The notes beneath the pieces are model-generated. The model saw only the letters and a program-made list of their open reading frames with translations. It was not told where the DNA came from and did not search any database. A stretch of DNA of 64,000 nt from Armadillidium nasatum (lineage: Eukaryota; Arthropoda; Malacostraca; Isopoda; Armadillidiidae), in NCBI GenBank assembly GCA_009176605.1, contig SEYY01000958.1:1-64000 (forward strand). The letters run 5' to 3'. Both the position numbers and the translations under genes were made by a program. Below are positions 44,601-58,383 of this stretch, one piece after another; the stretch's first letter is position 1; each line of letters opens with the position of its first letter.

Positions 44601-45229
44601 ATGGAGTCATATTTGTTGAAAGTTGGGGGAAGTTGGTTTGCTGGAAGGTGGGCTTTTTGTATTAGCGCAATGTGGATGTTGTGTTTTTTGTAGGAATGTT
44701 TCTAGTTCTTTGTGTTTGTTGTGGAGGCTGTTTATATTGATTTGTATATTTAGTGTGGAGATGTGGGGATTATGATTGATAGGGTTTGAAGTGGTTGGGG
44801 GGTACAAATTTGACATTTCCAATTGTGGTTTGTAGGTGGAAGTCTTTGAAATGGGGAACATTGTCTGTGGATCCATTTGTGGCAGTTGGTGCATTTTATG
44901 GAGTCCCTCCTGACTATTTTGTTGCAGATAGGGCATTGCCAGGTTACAGGCCCCGGATTTTTCTCTATGTCGCCGGCTTTTAGTAGGAGGAGGAGGAGAT
45001 ACGCCAGCTTAATCTCCTCCTGAAATGAAAAAATGGAAAAAGAATAGTGGAGAGTGATTGAGAGATAGATTTGAAAGATCTCGGATTTCTCCGGACTGCG
45101 GCGAGGTGAACTTCCTTCGCTTGTGACCCCAAGCTTGCTCGGGGTGGGGGGGGTAGAGAGGCATTGTGTCCCTCTTCTGAGGAGTCTCTGTAATTGGACT
45201 CTTGAGAAGATGGACATCGATTTCACCAC
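44601..45229 (-). CDS. LINE family X copy 2: 2A motif and PHD finger
   Basis: A 159-codon frame (44750-45229) contains a hydrophobic run '[12 protein letters not shown]' followed by 'DIEKNPGP' (44948-44971), an exact match to the 2A consensus D-(V/I)-E-x-N-P-G-P. 2A makes ribosomes skip the last Gly-Pro bond, so the upstream part would be released from the polyprotein. Directly after it comes a complete PHD finger: 'CPICNKIV', '[13 protein letters not shown]' and 'WKCQIC'. A frameshift near 44800 leads into the endonuclease ('[14 protein letters not shown]'). 2A and PHD modules are known from CR1/L2-type LINEs. Confidence 0.8.
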
Positions 45230-45251
45230 GGGAAGGCTCCTCTCATGGAAA

Positions 45252-45413
<162 letters not shown>

Positions 45414-45685
45414 GAAATTAAATTTGAATTTAATGAGAATATCTAATTATCTTATATTTTGAGTTATTTGAGTAAACCTTATATTTAAATAATAGGTATG
45501 CAGTATGAATGCTACACAAATCTACTATTATATTTTGTTAAGAGATGGGCTCTGCCTTATATAATATAAAATCCTTACATCAAATCTTTTCTCAGAAGTA
45601 GATTAGTATTTCCAGTTCTGACCAAAATTTTTTTAAAAATTATGGCCATAACTGAAACTAGAAAAAAATTCCAAATTCAATCCTA

Positions 45686-46466
<781 letters not shown>

Positions 46467-46712
46467 GGAGCAGCTATTGAAGAAGGAACACTTAAAATTG
46501 GTGATCGTCTTCTAGAGGTAAATGGTATTGAAGTAACAGGACTATGCCAGCCAGAAGTTGCAAACCTTTTAAGACAAATTACAGTTGGAAGTATGGCTTC
46601 ACTTATTATATCAAGGCAAGAAAAATTAGATGAAAATTCTTTTGCGGAAAATGATATAGAAGATATTATGAATAATACTCAGTCCCCTAGTCCTAAATTG
46701 CCAAGGCAGTTG
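46467..46712 (+). CDS. par-3: Par-3/Bazooka-like polarity protein, exon C (second half of PDZ2 and linker)
   Basis: '[20 protein letters not shown]' completes PDZ2 with its usual G-D-R-L-L-E-V-N-G turn, followed by '[13 protein letters not shown]' (helix B) and '[11 protein letters not shown]' (last strand). An acidic linker leads towards PDZ3. The exon begins in phase 0 after acceptor ATATAAAG and ends on a complete codon before GTATGT. The acceptor lacks a pyrimidine tract close by; the nearest is the (TC)n block 100 bp upstream. Confidence 0.93.
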
Positions 46713-46791
46713 GTATGTTTATTTTAATTTTCTTTTGTCTTGTGTTTTCTTAAATTCCTAATATTTATATATGTTATTATTTTTCCTATAG

Positions 46792-46894
46792 CCATCAGAG
46801 AGAGTTTCTGAAGATAGTCTTATGTTTCCTTGGAAGCAGAGAGAAATCCTTACTTTTGAAATTCCTGTGCATGATTCTGAGAGAGCTGGGCTAG
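46792..46894 (+). CDS. par-3: Par-3/Bazooka-like polarity protein, exon D (start of PDZ3)
   Basis: A short exon behind a 79-bp intron with a good acceptor (TTTTTCCTATAG). It reads a Ser-rich linker, then 'REILTFEIPVHDSERAGLG', the first strand and the binding loop of PDZ3. It ends after the first base of a Gly codon that exon E completes. Confidence 0.92.
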
Positions 46895-46962
46895 GTAAAA
46901 TTTATAATTTATTAAACTTTTTATTTTTTGATTTTTCATTTTATTTTTAAATTATGACTTAA

Positions 46963-48016
<1,054 letters not shown>

Positions 48017-48020
48017 AGAT

Positions 48021-49192
48021 TTCAGTGTCCAAGACATAACTCCCTAATTTGAACTGTCTATAATACTACATGTATTTGATGCATTAAGAATATTGATAGC
48101 AGCCCTAATCATCTCTCGAAGCTGTTCCAGAGTTGACACTTTGATAGAGTACACCATGTCCTTAACATACCCCCACAGGAAGAGACCAATGGACTTATGT
48201 TGGGTGACTGGGGTGGTCAGAGAATTGGACCACCTCTCCAAATCCATCATTTGGGAATTTGTTCGTCAATGTGTTCCGAACATCCACATACCAGTGTGGA
48301 GGTGCTCCATCCTGCTGGAAGAGCAGGTGTGGGTATCGATGTTTTATCTGAGGGAACACATAATTAACTAACATATCAAGATATGTGTGACCAGTGATAG
48401 TTGCCTCTGCAAAAAAAGAAGGTCCAATAACCTCATCCTTCATTAAGCCACACCAAATGTTGATGTTTTGGCTATCTCGTTGATACTCTATGGTGTCTCG
48501 AAGATGTTCACTATCCCAGATACGCACATTGTGTCTGTTGACCTTACCACTGTGGTGAAATGTTGACTCATTGGAAAACTTGATGCGCTAAAGAATGTCT
48601 TAAGCAGACATTGCTTGTTTGGGTTTATCATTGAGTTTGACCTCATGTAACTACTGCATTTTATATACATAAAGCTTTAGTTCCTTGTGTAACACATCGT
48701 GGACAGTTGATTTTGGGAGACCAAGCTCATGTGATGCCATACGAACGAATTTTCTAGAACTTCTTGCAAATGTATCTGAAATGTGTTGAACATTCTCTTC
48801 TGATGTTCGTGATGGGCCACCACCATGCCATTTTGCAACAGATTCTGTCTCTAGAAATTCTACTTTCCACGTCTTGATCCTCTTGGCATCGGGAGAGTCT
48901 CTGTGATACTCTGCACGGAAACGTCATTGAACTGCAATAATGGACCCCAATTCTATATACCACCACACGGTTTGTGCTATCAGCATTCGTTATGATGTTT
49001 CAATTTGTTTGATTTACAAAAATAATTTTCAGAACCTGAAATAAAAAGAAAACCATGCTATTACATTACATAAGTTGAATTTCAGCTGCTAATCTACCAT
49101 GTAACACGGAACAAAAAAAATTTTCTTGGTTGTTTATTATGTTCAGTATAAGTGTTTCACATTCGGGCTTTTCGTCTTGGACACCCTGTATA
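48021..49192 (-). mobile_element. Dead mariner/Tc1-group DNA transposon
   Basis: Minus-strand pieces of a DDE transposase: 'FSNESTFHHSG' near 48560, 'RIWDSEHLRD', 'INIWCGLMKDEVIGPSFFAE', 'TYLDMLVNYVFPQI', 'LLFQQDGAPPHWY' and 'FLWGYVKDMVY'. In intact relatives the first block is F-S-D-E; here the Asp is Asn. The third acidic position is destroyed by frameshifts near 48195-48250. Inverted ends share GTGTCCAAGAC (48025-48035, and as its complement near 49173-49183), and TA follows the right end. Total length about 1.17 kb. Helix-turn-helix remnants lie at 48754-48966. Confidence 0.8.
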
Positions 49193-49378
49193 TTTGATTA
49201 GCATACTTAGATTGATTATATATATAATGCTAGATATATATAATTATATATATAATGTTAGAAGGTTGATCTCCACATGACAATACTTTTACATAAGATT
49301 GTAAGTGAATTAAAAGAACAGACTTGAGAATGTACAACTGATGACAATTCACGATAAAATTTTGTTTTATATTATAGT

Positions 49379-49600
49379 CTAGGGATGGAGCGATACCAAA
49401 ATTTTTACCGATACCGATACCAAGACTTCAAAATTCACTGATACCGATGCCTAAAAATTTACCGGTACCGATACCCGATAATATACCGATACCTATATTT
49501 TATCCATTCATATACCAAAATTTTTACCGATACCGATACTAAGACTTTCAAATTCACCGATACCGATACCTAAAAATTTACCGGTATCCCTATATTATAC
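49379..49600 (+). mobile_element. hAT-like transposon end with GATACC hexamers and internal duplication
   Basis: It starts TAGGGATGGAGCGATACC and continues with about a dozen GATACC or near-copies. A block beginning 'ATACCAAAATTTTTACCGAT' is repeated 119 bp apart (49393 and 49512). It is homologous, in reverse, to 3585-3716. hAT ends of this form are known; no transposase or opposite end was found. Confidence 0.55.
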
Positions 49601-49944
49601 AAATAGTACACCATAAAGATGATGACCCAACTCATATTCTCCCCAATTTTATATAGAAAATGTAAATTTCATATTATATCAGTATATAGGAGAACTTTTA
49701 TTTTATCAAAAGAAATTTGTTTTTCAAATACCATCAAATAAATCAACACCTATATTAATCCATTTTGTTAATATAAAAAGGAATTAATAAGGTTGTATCT
49801 ATTCTAACTAATAAATAAAAAGCTAATAGATAACATGCAATTGGGTTATAGAAATGTGACTTGGACAATTGTCAGATTAAACATCCTTTTTGATAATTTC
49901 TTTGACAAAAATGTTTTATTTCTTAAAACAGATATTCAATTATT

Positions 49945-49999
49945 CTTTTATTTGCCCTAGATCAATATTGACGAAATACTGATCTAGGGCAAATAAAAG
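49945..49999. repeat. Perfect 20-bp inverted repeat (hairpin)
   Basis: CTTTTATTTGCCCTAGATCA at 49945-49964 and its exact reverse complement at 49980-49999 enclose a 15-nt loop. It lies about 350 bp after the hAT-like end and may belong to the same non-autonomous element. Confidence 0.9.
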
Positions 50000-50109
50000 T
50001 AATTTTAACATTTTGAATAAGAGAGCCTAAGTCATAAGGATGAAAATTTGAAAGACTCCAAGTCTGCATCATTTACTAAATTTAATTAAGTGAAAACAAT
50101 AGATAGTTG

Positions 50110-51376
<1,267 letters not shown>

Positions 51377-51387
51377 CCCCCTTGCCA
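51377..51387 (-). promoter_or_regulatory. Polypurine tract of element C
   Basis: On the minus strand GGCAAGGGGG directly precedes the LTR start TGTGAGCATATG. Confidence 0.7.
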
Positions 51388-51570
51388 AAGTTGGTCCCGG
51401 TACGACGAATGACCAACTTTCTAGATGGCAAGATGGAGTGTTCTAGATAGTGAGTGTCATGGAAGTAGTCAAGCCTATTAATATTTTGTAGGTTCAATAT
51501 AAGAATGACAAAAGTTCTTTTATAGCCAGAGAATATCTCACCTCTCTAACTTGCAAAAGAACAAAAGAAT

Positions 51571-51953
51571 TTAATCTTGATGATCCATATCAGTCACCTG
51601 TTCAAAAACACGATTAAATTTTTCTAGAGCAGCCTCTTTGGAGATGCCCCTTTCTTTTGCGGACTTCCAAAGTTTTGTTATGTGCACAGTAGTGAGGGTA
51701 GTAAATTCAGGTGATATAGCCCACGTTGAAGTTGTTGGTTTATTAACCGTCAACTTTTTTGAAGCTCCCTCACGTACAGGATCTTGACGTTGCATCCTTT
51801 TACGTTTATCAAACCTCTGTAATCCTTTAACCTTGGATTTTGAGGTAGATGCAGTTGATGTTGTTGGAAGAGTGTTGTACGACTCTTTGTTTTAGAAGTT
51901 GTTGAGGAACAATCCGTAGACGAACCCCTCTTTTTATTGTTTTTCACCGTCAC
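51571..51953 (-). CDS. Element C ORF3, C-terminal linker and helical module
   Basis: Two overlapping frames (51750-51953, 51571-51795) continue ORF3 across frame changes: a Ser/Thr/Lys-rich stretch, then 'SPEFTTLTTVHITKLWKSAK' and 'ERGISKEAALEKFNRVFEQV', which looks like two or three helices. The stop is 184 bp before the polypurine tract. It corresponds to the C-terminal modules of elements A and D. Function unknown. Confidence 0.55.
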
Positions 51954-51963
51954 GCGGTTGTGG

Positions 51964-52967
51964 TTACTCGGAGGTAGTTGGAGGTTGTTCGCCCAAGCCC
52001 ATGGAATTTACGAAAGTCCGAGAGTAATAGAATACTCCGGATTTCGATTTACCTTTGGTTCGCTTAGTTTGTATAGACGGTACCGCAACTGGTTGACTAG
52101 GACGATACTCTATCCGTCCTTGTATACCCGAAGGTCCGGGGATGGACTCTACTTCCTCAACAATCACTGGTGTTGTGGTAGTGGTTGTTGGGTTGGTGGT
52201 TGTAGCTGGTCTGGGGTCTTGAGTCCTTCGTTGGAAGTTGGATAGACTCAAAAGAGCAAACATTTCTTCAAATGTTGTTTCTGTGTAATGCAGACCATCA
52301 TAACACAGATCTAAAGCATCCAAACTGTCCGATCCTCCCATCCAGAACTTATGATGAGGGTTGCCTTGACCTTTGCTGTTATAATAGCGGTCGAAAACAG
52401 CTTTCATTAGAAAAGTCCGCTTTTGAAACCAAGGCTGGTTATTACCCTGAAGTTCGACCGTCTTCCCAAACATCTCACGAGCCTTTATGTTGAGAAGGTC
52501 TCGTTGAAACTGAGGATGTTGTTCAAGTAAGGGTATTAGGTCACTCCTACCTTTACGTTGTAAAAAGATTTCATTGAAGGTGGCTATGTCCTTCATTATA
52601 GGAATGACAAGATATACCCTCACTGCAGGGTTATGTCGCGCGGCGATTCTGGTTATAGCATCCATCTGAACAGGAGCAAAGGACAAATCACAGGTTGGAT
52701 TCCGTGTAATGGACTGGATTGTTTTGTCCTCAGTGGTTAGAGGCATTCCAAATGGAGCACGTTAAACCGAAGATATAAATCTGATCCATCGGTCCATTTG
52801 TTGTAAGAAAACGAGTGAGAATTTACCCTAGCATCAGTAAGTCGGCGCCGGGGTGGCACAAGACGAATAAGTTGATGTTGTAAATTTGTTGCATTTGCTC
52901 TCTTATGTTTTCCAACACTCTTGACTTCAGAGGTGCCAAGAAACAATACCTTCCCCGTTCGTTCCAT
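51964..52967 (-). pseudogene. Element C ORF3: SGNH-hydrolase-like protein, frameshifted
   Basis: An ATG at 52965-52967 lies one base after a splice acceptor. The start 'MERTGKVLFLGTSEVKSVG' fits SGNH block I, with the Ser of G-T-S as possible nucleophile. A frame change near 52740 joins the 260-codon frame at 51964-52746, which has 'VRVYLVIPIM' (central strand) and 'CYDGLHYTETTFEEMF' (about 52260-52310), block V with Asp and His. A Thr/Pro-rich linker follows. The distance between Ser and D-G-L-H is about 215 residues, as in element A. No signal peptide or membrane segment. SGNH is inferred from these two blocks; the middle blocks are not clearly assigned. Confidence 0.65.
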
Positions 52968-52985
52968 TCTGAAAAGACAAATTTT
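52968..52985 (-). promoter_or_regulatory. Splice acceptor at the start of element C ORF3
   Basis: The minus strand reads TTTGTCTTTTCAG followed by A and then the ORF3 ATG. The same arrangement as in element A, although the nucleotide sequences differ, supports a spliced ORF3 mRNA. Confidence 0.65.
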
Positions 52986-53679
52986 CAGGTGTAGACAAAC
53001 ATATTACATAAACAATTTATAATTATAAATACAAATGTAATTAATTTTATGTTTAATACAAACTATCTGAATATCTGATAAATAATAATTTCAAAACTTT
53101 ATTTCATGACATAAATAAAAATTTTTGAAACTTTTAAAATATATTATATTTCATTTCTTTACAAAAGTTAATGTATTTCATAATTGATTAAATACTTAAA
53201 GTATTGAAATATAAAACATTAATATGTTATTTATTATTTAACTACTACTATTGTTATTATTACATGAGAACTAATTCTACATGTATGATTTATAGTAGTA
53301 ATTATATTAATTTTTGCATAGCAATTATAGTAGTAACGTTAAATTAGAACTATTATTAGTTTCTACTAATTATTTAGTATATATATACTACAAATTTTTT
53401 ACATGCTATTAATTAAATGGTATTTTAACATGCGCTTGGTTTTATTTGAACATGCTTTTTAAATTTTATGTAACGTGCTGTTTATGTATTATATTTTTAT
53501 TTATATTTTATGAACACTTTTGATATTTTATTTTTTATATATCACTATTTCACAACACTATTGGACACTTTGATTTTAACACGTTAACACATTCCCCGGC
53601 GCATGTCGTTCACTTAACTTTGGTGACGTCGACGATATTCCAGTGGTCGTTCCATGACGTAATCATGTTATGGGGCGTC
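52986..53679 (-). other. Non-coding spacer between pol and ORF3 of element C
   Basis: About 690 bp, very AT-rich apart from the pol-proximal end (53590-53680), which holds GTGACGTC and ATGACGTAA motifs of the CRE/ATF type. The spacer would be the end of an intron if ORF3 is spliced. Confidence 0.5.
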
Positions 53680-54500
53680 TCAATGGGATCGCAATCGTCG
53701 TGGAGAAGGCTCTGGTTTTTCTGAATACATCCCCATCAAGTAGGTGATGTTCACCTGAGGTTCTTCCTCCATTGGCGATGCTTCTATAGGTCCTTGTAAT
53801 TCCATATAGTTTCCCTCAATATAAAACCCCTTCGGATCAAATCCTTCAAAAGAGTCGGCCGTTTTATCACTGAATTCATCGCTGAAATTCAGTTGATAAT
53901 AACTATCAGGTTCTTCCATTATGGGGGAAAGAGTCTTATTCACAAAATCTTCTACTGAATCGTGATCTACCTAATAATCTAACGGACAAAACCCATCAAA
54001 TGATTCATTCATCGTTGAGTTAAACAGGTTAAACAGATCCTATTCTTTCTCCTCTTCTTCTGGGGATATTGTTAGATCTGTTTGAATGAATCTTGTAGTA
54101 TTTTTGTCCGTTATGTTAGATATATCGGCTGACTCGTTCAATTTAGGAGTTAATCCGATAATCTACATTTGTTCTTACAGTTATATCAAAAGATTCTTGT
54201 AAAACTCGGCACGAGTCAGACAAGAAGGTCGAATAATCGATATTGATCAATTTAAATATCTCTTGCTGAGATTCTATCTGCCGTTTCCTCAACTCCTCCA
54301 ACAAGTGATGATCCTCTTCAGCAAGTTGATATGAAAAATCATTGTCGTCCTCGTCACTGTCCTCCTCAGGTAAAACCGTTGGAGTCGGCGGTAATGATTC
54401 TTCATCTGATATCTCCCCCTGTTCTTCGTTGATTTCCGCATGATTCTGTTGATAATCTTCATCCTGTTGTGTAAGTTGATTCTGTTTGGTCTGTTGATGT
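53680..54500 (-). pseudogene. Element C pol C-terminal tail, acidic
   Basis: Follows the integrase: a Gln-rich stretch, then 'DEESLPPTPTVLPEEDSDED', a Glu/Gln-rich helix ('HHLLEELRKRQIESQQEIFK'), then after frame changes another acidic piece (53680-53943) ending in 'SPRRLRSH'. No domain recognised. It is in the position of the Ser/Thr-rich tail of element A. Confidence 0.5.
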
Positions 54501-55600
54501 TGGCGGAAATAAGGATTTCGTAAGAGATATCTGGGAACATCAACCCATTTTCGGAGATGCGAAAAATGAGCCTGCATGACACCTTCCCTTTCATTGATTG
54601 GGTACTTGGCTATATCGTATGCGAGTGTTGAGTCGTATACTTTAGTAATCACGTACGGTCCCTTAAATCTAGGTTTAAACTTGTTGTTACAAGATTTCCT
54701 TGAAACAAAGATTTATACGCGACTTTATCACCAATGTTGAGCGGTGAAAATTTTTCAGCAGGTGACTTCCAATATTGTCGTAAACAAGGATTTCTCCTTG
54801 CACACGAATGTTGTTGTTGAACTAAGAAGTCACTGGGAGTTGACTTGATTGCTGAATGCCAAGTGTTATTGTATTTTACAACTACTTGTGGGAGTTGCAA
54901 ATCCCAATCAGTTGGGTTTTGTTGAATCATCATTCGCAAAGTCTGTAGTATGGTTCGATTTACTCGTTCCGTAACTCCATTCGTTTGTGGCCGATGACTA
55001 GATGCCAATACATGCTCAATGGCAAACGCCTCCAATACTTCGTTAAAAAGTACTGAAGTAAACTCAGTTCCTTGATCAGAAAGAAGTTTCTGCGGAACCC
55101 GCGGCAAAAACGGAATAAGTTTAAACTTCAACGTTGTGCTGACGGTTTTCGCAGATTTATCTTTCATAGGTAGGACAAAAGATACTTAGTGAAATGATCG
55201 ATTGCTACAAGAGCATAAGAGTGGTTTCGAAAAGTTTGCGGTAATTGTAATAAATCAACTGCTAACAATTCGAATGGATAAGACGTTGTTATTCTTCATA
55301 ACAGGCGGAATAATCACAGTAGGATTATTTTTGTTAAGTTGACATGTCATACAAGACTTACAAATGTCAAGTAGCAACATTAGCAAGTTTTGGATGCCAT
55401 AAGTCCTCTCTCACCAATGCAATAAGTTTCGGTGTTCCTAAATGTCCATTTAATAAATGTAAATCCAATACTAACCGAATTAGAAGAGGCATGGATATTA
55501 CCATTCGCGGATTGTTATCATTTTGGATGAAGATTAAATCTCCAAACAAGAAAAGATGTCGATATGGGCGAAATATTTCCTAATCCATGTTCACGAAAAG
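54500..55600 (-). pseudogene. Element C integrase
   Basis: Zinc part 'HLLNGHLGTPKLIALVRED' with 'LWHPKLANVAT' near 55370-55480. The catalytic core across frameshifts has the second Asp in 'KLLSDQGTEFTS' (about 55060-55090) and the Glu in 'TNGVTERVNRTILQ'. The C-terminal core is 'NIGDKVAYKSLF', and a final 'HFSHLRKWVDVPRYL' lies near 54550. The part with the first catalytic Asp (55167-55330) is in other frames. It would insert the cDNA into the genome. Confidence 0.8.
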
Positions 55601-56480
55601 TTGTATTTTCGTAGGGATCCAATGCTCTCCTCAGTTTGCGAAGAACATTGTCCTTGAATTGTTCTTCAAGTATTACCTCTTCATCAGCGCTAAATAATTC
55701 ATCAAGTTCGTCGATGGTTAATTGACAAATGTTGACGATATTTATGACGCTTTTCTTATTGCATGGTTCAAGATAGTTAAAATGTATACCGGATACATTT
55801 TGTAAGTTACAGACATCTCCAGGAGTTCCATAAGTTAATGGATTGTTGTCATTGTAGAAAACTCGTACAAGGCAATTAGATATATTAGCAAAGGCTAATA
55901 TTGCTTCTGGAATTGGAAGTTGGCCAGGTAATTTTAGCAACTTCAGCTTCTTTCGTAATATTCCTGCCTTTAAGTTGATACTTAGCGGGGTGTTTGATAA
56001 GTTCCTCCTGCTATGGTTTCTCTAATATCCATATGGTTATCAGGTGTCCCCTTCCAACCACATGGAAAAAGATTGAAACAAGGAGTTTCCTCCTCCTGGC
56101 ATTAAATGTACTGTATAACCTTCAGGGATAAAACCTGAAGGCTGGACTTCCTCAATGGGGACAATTTCCAGTTGATCATTGTGATCTTCTGGGAGTGCCT
56201 CCACTGGAGATCTGGACAACGCATCGGCTACTACGTTATCTTTACCTTTTATGTAGCGGATGTCATAGTCATAATCAGTCAAGTCACGCAGTGTACGCGC
56301 GATACGTCCGTCAACTGCCGCCATGTTATTAAGATATACCAGAGGCTCATGGTCAGTGAAAATAATGAATTTCTTTGAACACAAGAATGGTCGTAAAGTT
56401 TTAACGGCCCATCTCAATGCTGCAAGCTCCTTTTCCGTTGTAGAATAGTTCAGTTGAGATTTGGAAAAGGTTTTTGAGAT
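55600..56480 (-). pseudogene. Element C RNase H and OTU-like domain
   Basis: RNase H: 'MRWAVKTLRPFLCSKKFIIF' with 'TDHEPLVYL', 'VDGRIARTLRDL' and 'GKDNVVADALSR'. Directly after it come 'MPGGGNSLFQSFSMWLEG' (about 56060-56107) and, past a frame change, 'KLPGQLPIPEAILAFANIS', 'CLVRVFYNDNNPL' and 'GIHFNYLEP' (about 55770-55795). These match the OTU-like block of element A segment by segment. The Cys position is Ser here too, and the His is kept. A frameshift near 55940-56040 breaks the domain. Confidence 0.7.
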
Positions 56481-56699
56481 GTAAGATATGGGTCGATTTA
56501 CGCCATCAATAGTTTGTGATAAGACTCCTCCTGCTCCAATTGACGAAGCATCAACGTGTAGTTCTAATGGTGGAGCTGTTGGGCTATAATCTGGAAAAGG
56601 CCAACGTCGGTGGCTCCACCAACGCTGATTTTAATTTCTCAAATGCCTTCTGGCATTCTGGAGTCCAATTAACTGTTTTACCCCCGACTTGAGCCGAAA

Positions 56700-57540
56700 G
56701 TGGCTTACAAATTATTGAGCAATCGGGAATATGTCTTCTGATAGAAATTCACCATACCCAAGAAAGACCGTAATTGTTTTATGGTTGTTGGTTGTGGAAA
56801 AGTTAAGTACTCCACTTAAATTTTTATCTATTGGTTGTATCCCTTCTGGATCAATTAAGTGTCCTAAAAATTGAACACTTTCACGACATAATTTAGTCTT
56901 TCCTGGCTTCAACTTAAAACCATTTGCTTGTAACGCACCCAACACTTTCGCAATTGAGCTCAAATATTGGTCAAAGGTCTCTGATCGGATTATCAAATCG
57001 TCGAGATAAACTATTACTTCCGATCCAAGGTATTCCTGCAAAGGCAAGCATCATACCTCTTTGGAATGTTGCAGGTCCTTCTTTTACCCAGAAATGTATC
57101 TGAAGGAAGTCGTAGTGAGCCAACGGTATTGAGAATTCCGTTTTCTCAATGGAATTTTCGGCTATCTCGATTTGATAATACCCCCTTACCAAATCTATGG
57201 TTGTAAATAATTTGGCTCCACTCATGTTGTAAATGGAGTTCAATCAAGTTTGGCAAAGGAAAGGCATCCGCTTTTGTGTGCTTGTTGAGGGCACGGTAGT
57301 CAATACAAAGCCGTAGTTTACCGTCAGGCTTACGTACTGGTACCACAGGAGCAGAATATGGAGAGTAACTGGGTCTGATGATATTCCCTCTCTCCAACTC
57401 TTCACACTGTTCTTGGATTTCTTGAGCTAAAGGCCCTTGAAACCTTCGAACAGGTACATGAATTGGAATGTTGGTGTCCAATTCAATTTCATGTTGGATG
57501 TTGGTTGCTAATCCAACGTCTTCATCATCCATACTTAAAA
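56700..57540 (-). pseudogene. Element C reverse transcriptase
   Basis: Three frames carry the core in order: 'YSPYSAPVVPVRKPDGKLRL' then 'CIDYRALNKHTKADAFPLPN'; 'AKLFTTIDLVRGYYQIEI' and 'KEGPATFQRGMMLAF'; then the box 'VIVYLDDLII' with 'KLCRESVQFLGHLID'. Frame changes lie near 57240 and 57040. Between 56480 and 56700 the thumb and connection are broken. Confidence 0.85.
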
Positions 57541-58383
57541 CGGTAGGATATTGTAGAAGAAGGTTGATTCAGTTGTTCTTTCTGCTCTTGATTAACGTTA
57601 ATTTCGTTAATCTTGAACTCTTCAATAATCTTATCGCGAGTCCAATAAGCGATGCTTGATTCTTGTTGTGTTGAATCAAGTTGATGCCTATTTATAGAAA
57701 CCTCTACGTTATTTTCTGGTAATGCTGTTGCAATTCCCAACACTTGCCCTCTTGGTAAAAACCTTGAGGTGTCTTTCTTATTGCAGATAGCAATTCGAAA
57801 CGGTTCTTCGTTATTAACTTTTCCGCTTACTACTTCCTACTTCTACTTTTTCTTGTGGTTCCACTAACATTTTCGAAGTAGGAAAGTTGGTTCCTTGACA
57901 TGCTGTTTCGACATCTATCATCTTGAAGTGGTTAGCGGGAATTTCCACATTCCGTGAGTTGATGACCTCCCGATAGGTTAATTTCGTTGGGTCTGTTGAT
58001 ATTACCACGAAGTCATTTCCTTTTCTTTGGAAGAGTTGATACGTTGACATATCGGGTAATAAGTTATTTGCTCGTAGAAGCGTAACTCCAATGACCATGG
58101 AGTTATCCATAGCGGAATCTGGAAGTATATAAAATTCTTCCAAAGTTGAAATATATCCCGTTTTGAATATTAATCTTAAGATTACGAACTCGTGTATAGG
58201 AATACGCGCATTTCCAACGCCTGTGACCCTTGCGACTACCGATGGATATCGTTGTATACCATTCAATAATGAAACAGCGCTTTCTTTAATTAAGTTGATC
58301 TCTGCTTTATTATCTATTAAGGAATGGAAACAAGTTCCTGGATAGTCTACTACTACGTGACCATTAAAGGTTGGGTCTCGCAT
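57525..58383 (-). pseudogene. Element C aspartic protease region
   Basis: The 189-codon frame (57814-58383) contains 'FHSLIDNKAEINLIKESAV' at the position of the protease active site, where D-T-G or D-S-G is expected; the Asp is kept but the next residues are N-K. 'NSMVIGVTLLRANNLL' fits the second conserved turn. A spacer frame (57525-57743) leads to RT. The protease of element A has the normal D-T-G-A. Confidence 0.6.

Noticed and set aside
49201-49260. AT palindromes around 'TATATATAATG' as a regulatory element
   Set aside because: Short A/T-only palindromes are expected by chance in sequence of this composition.
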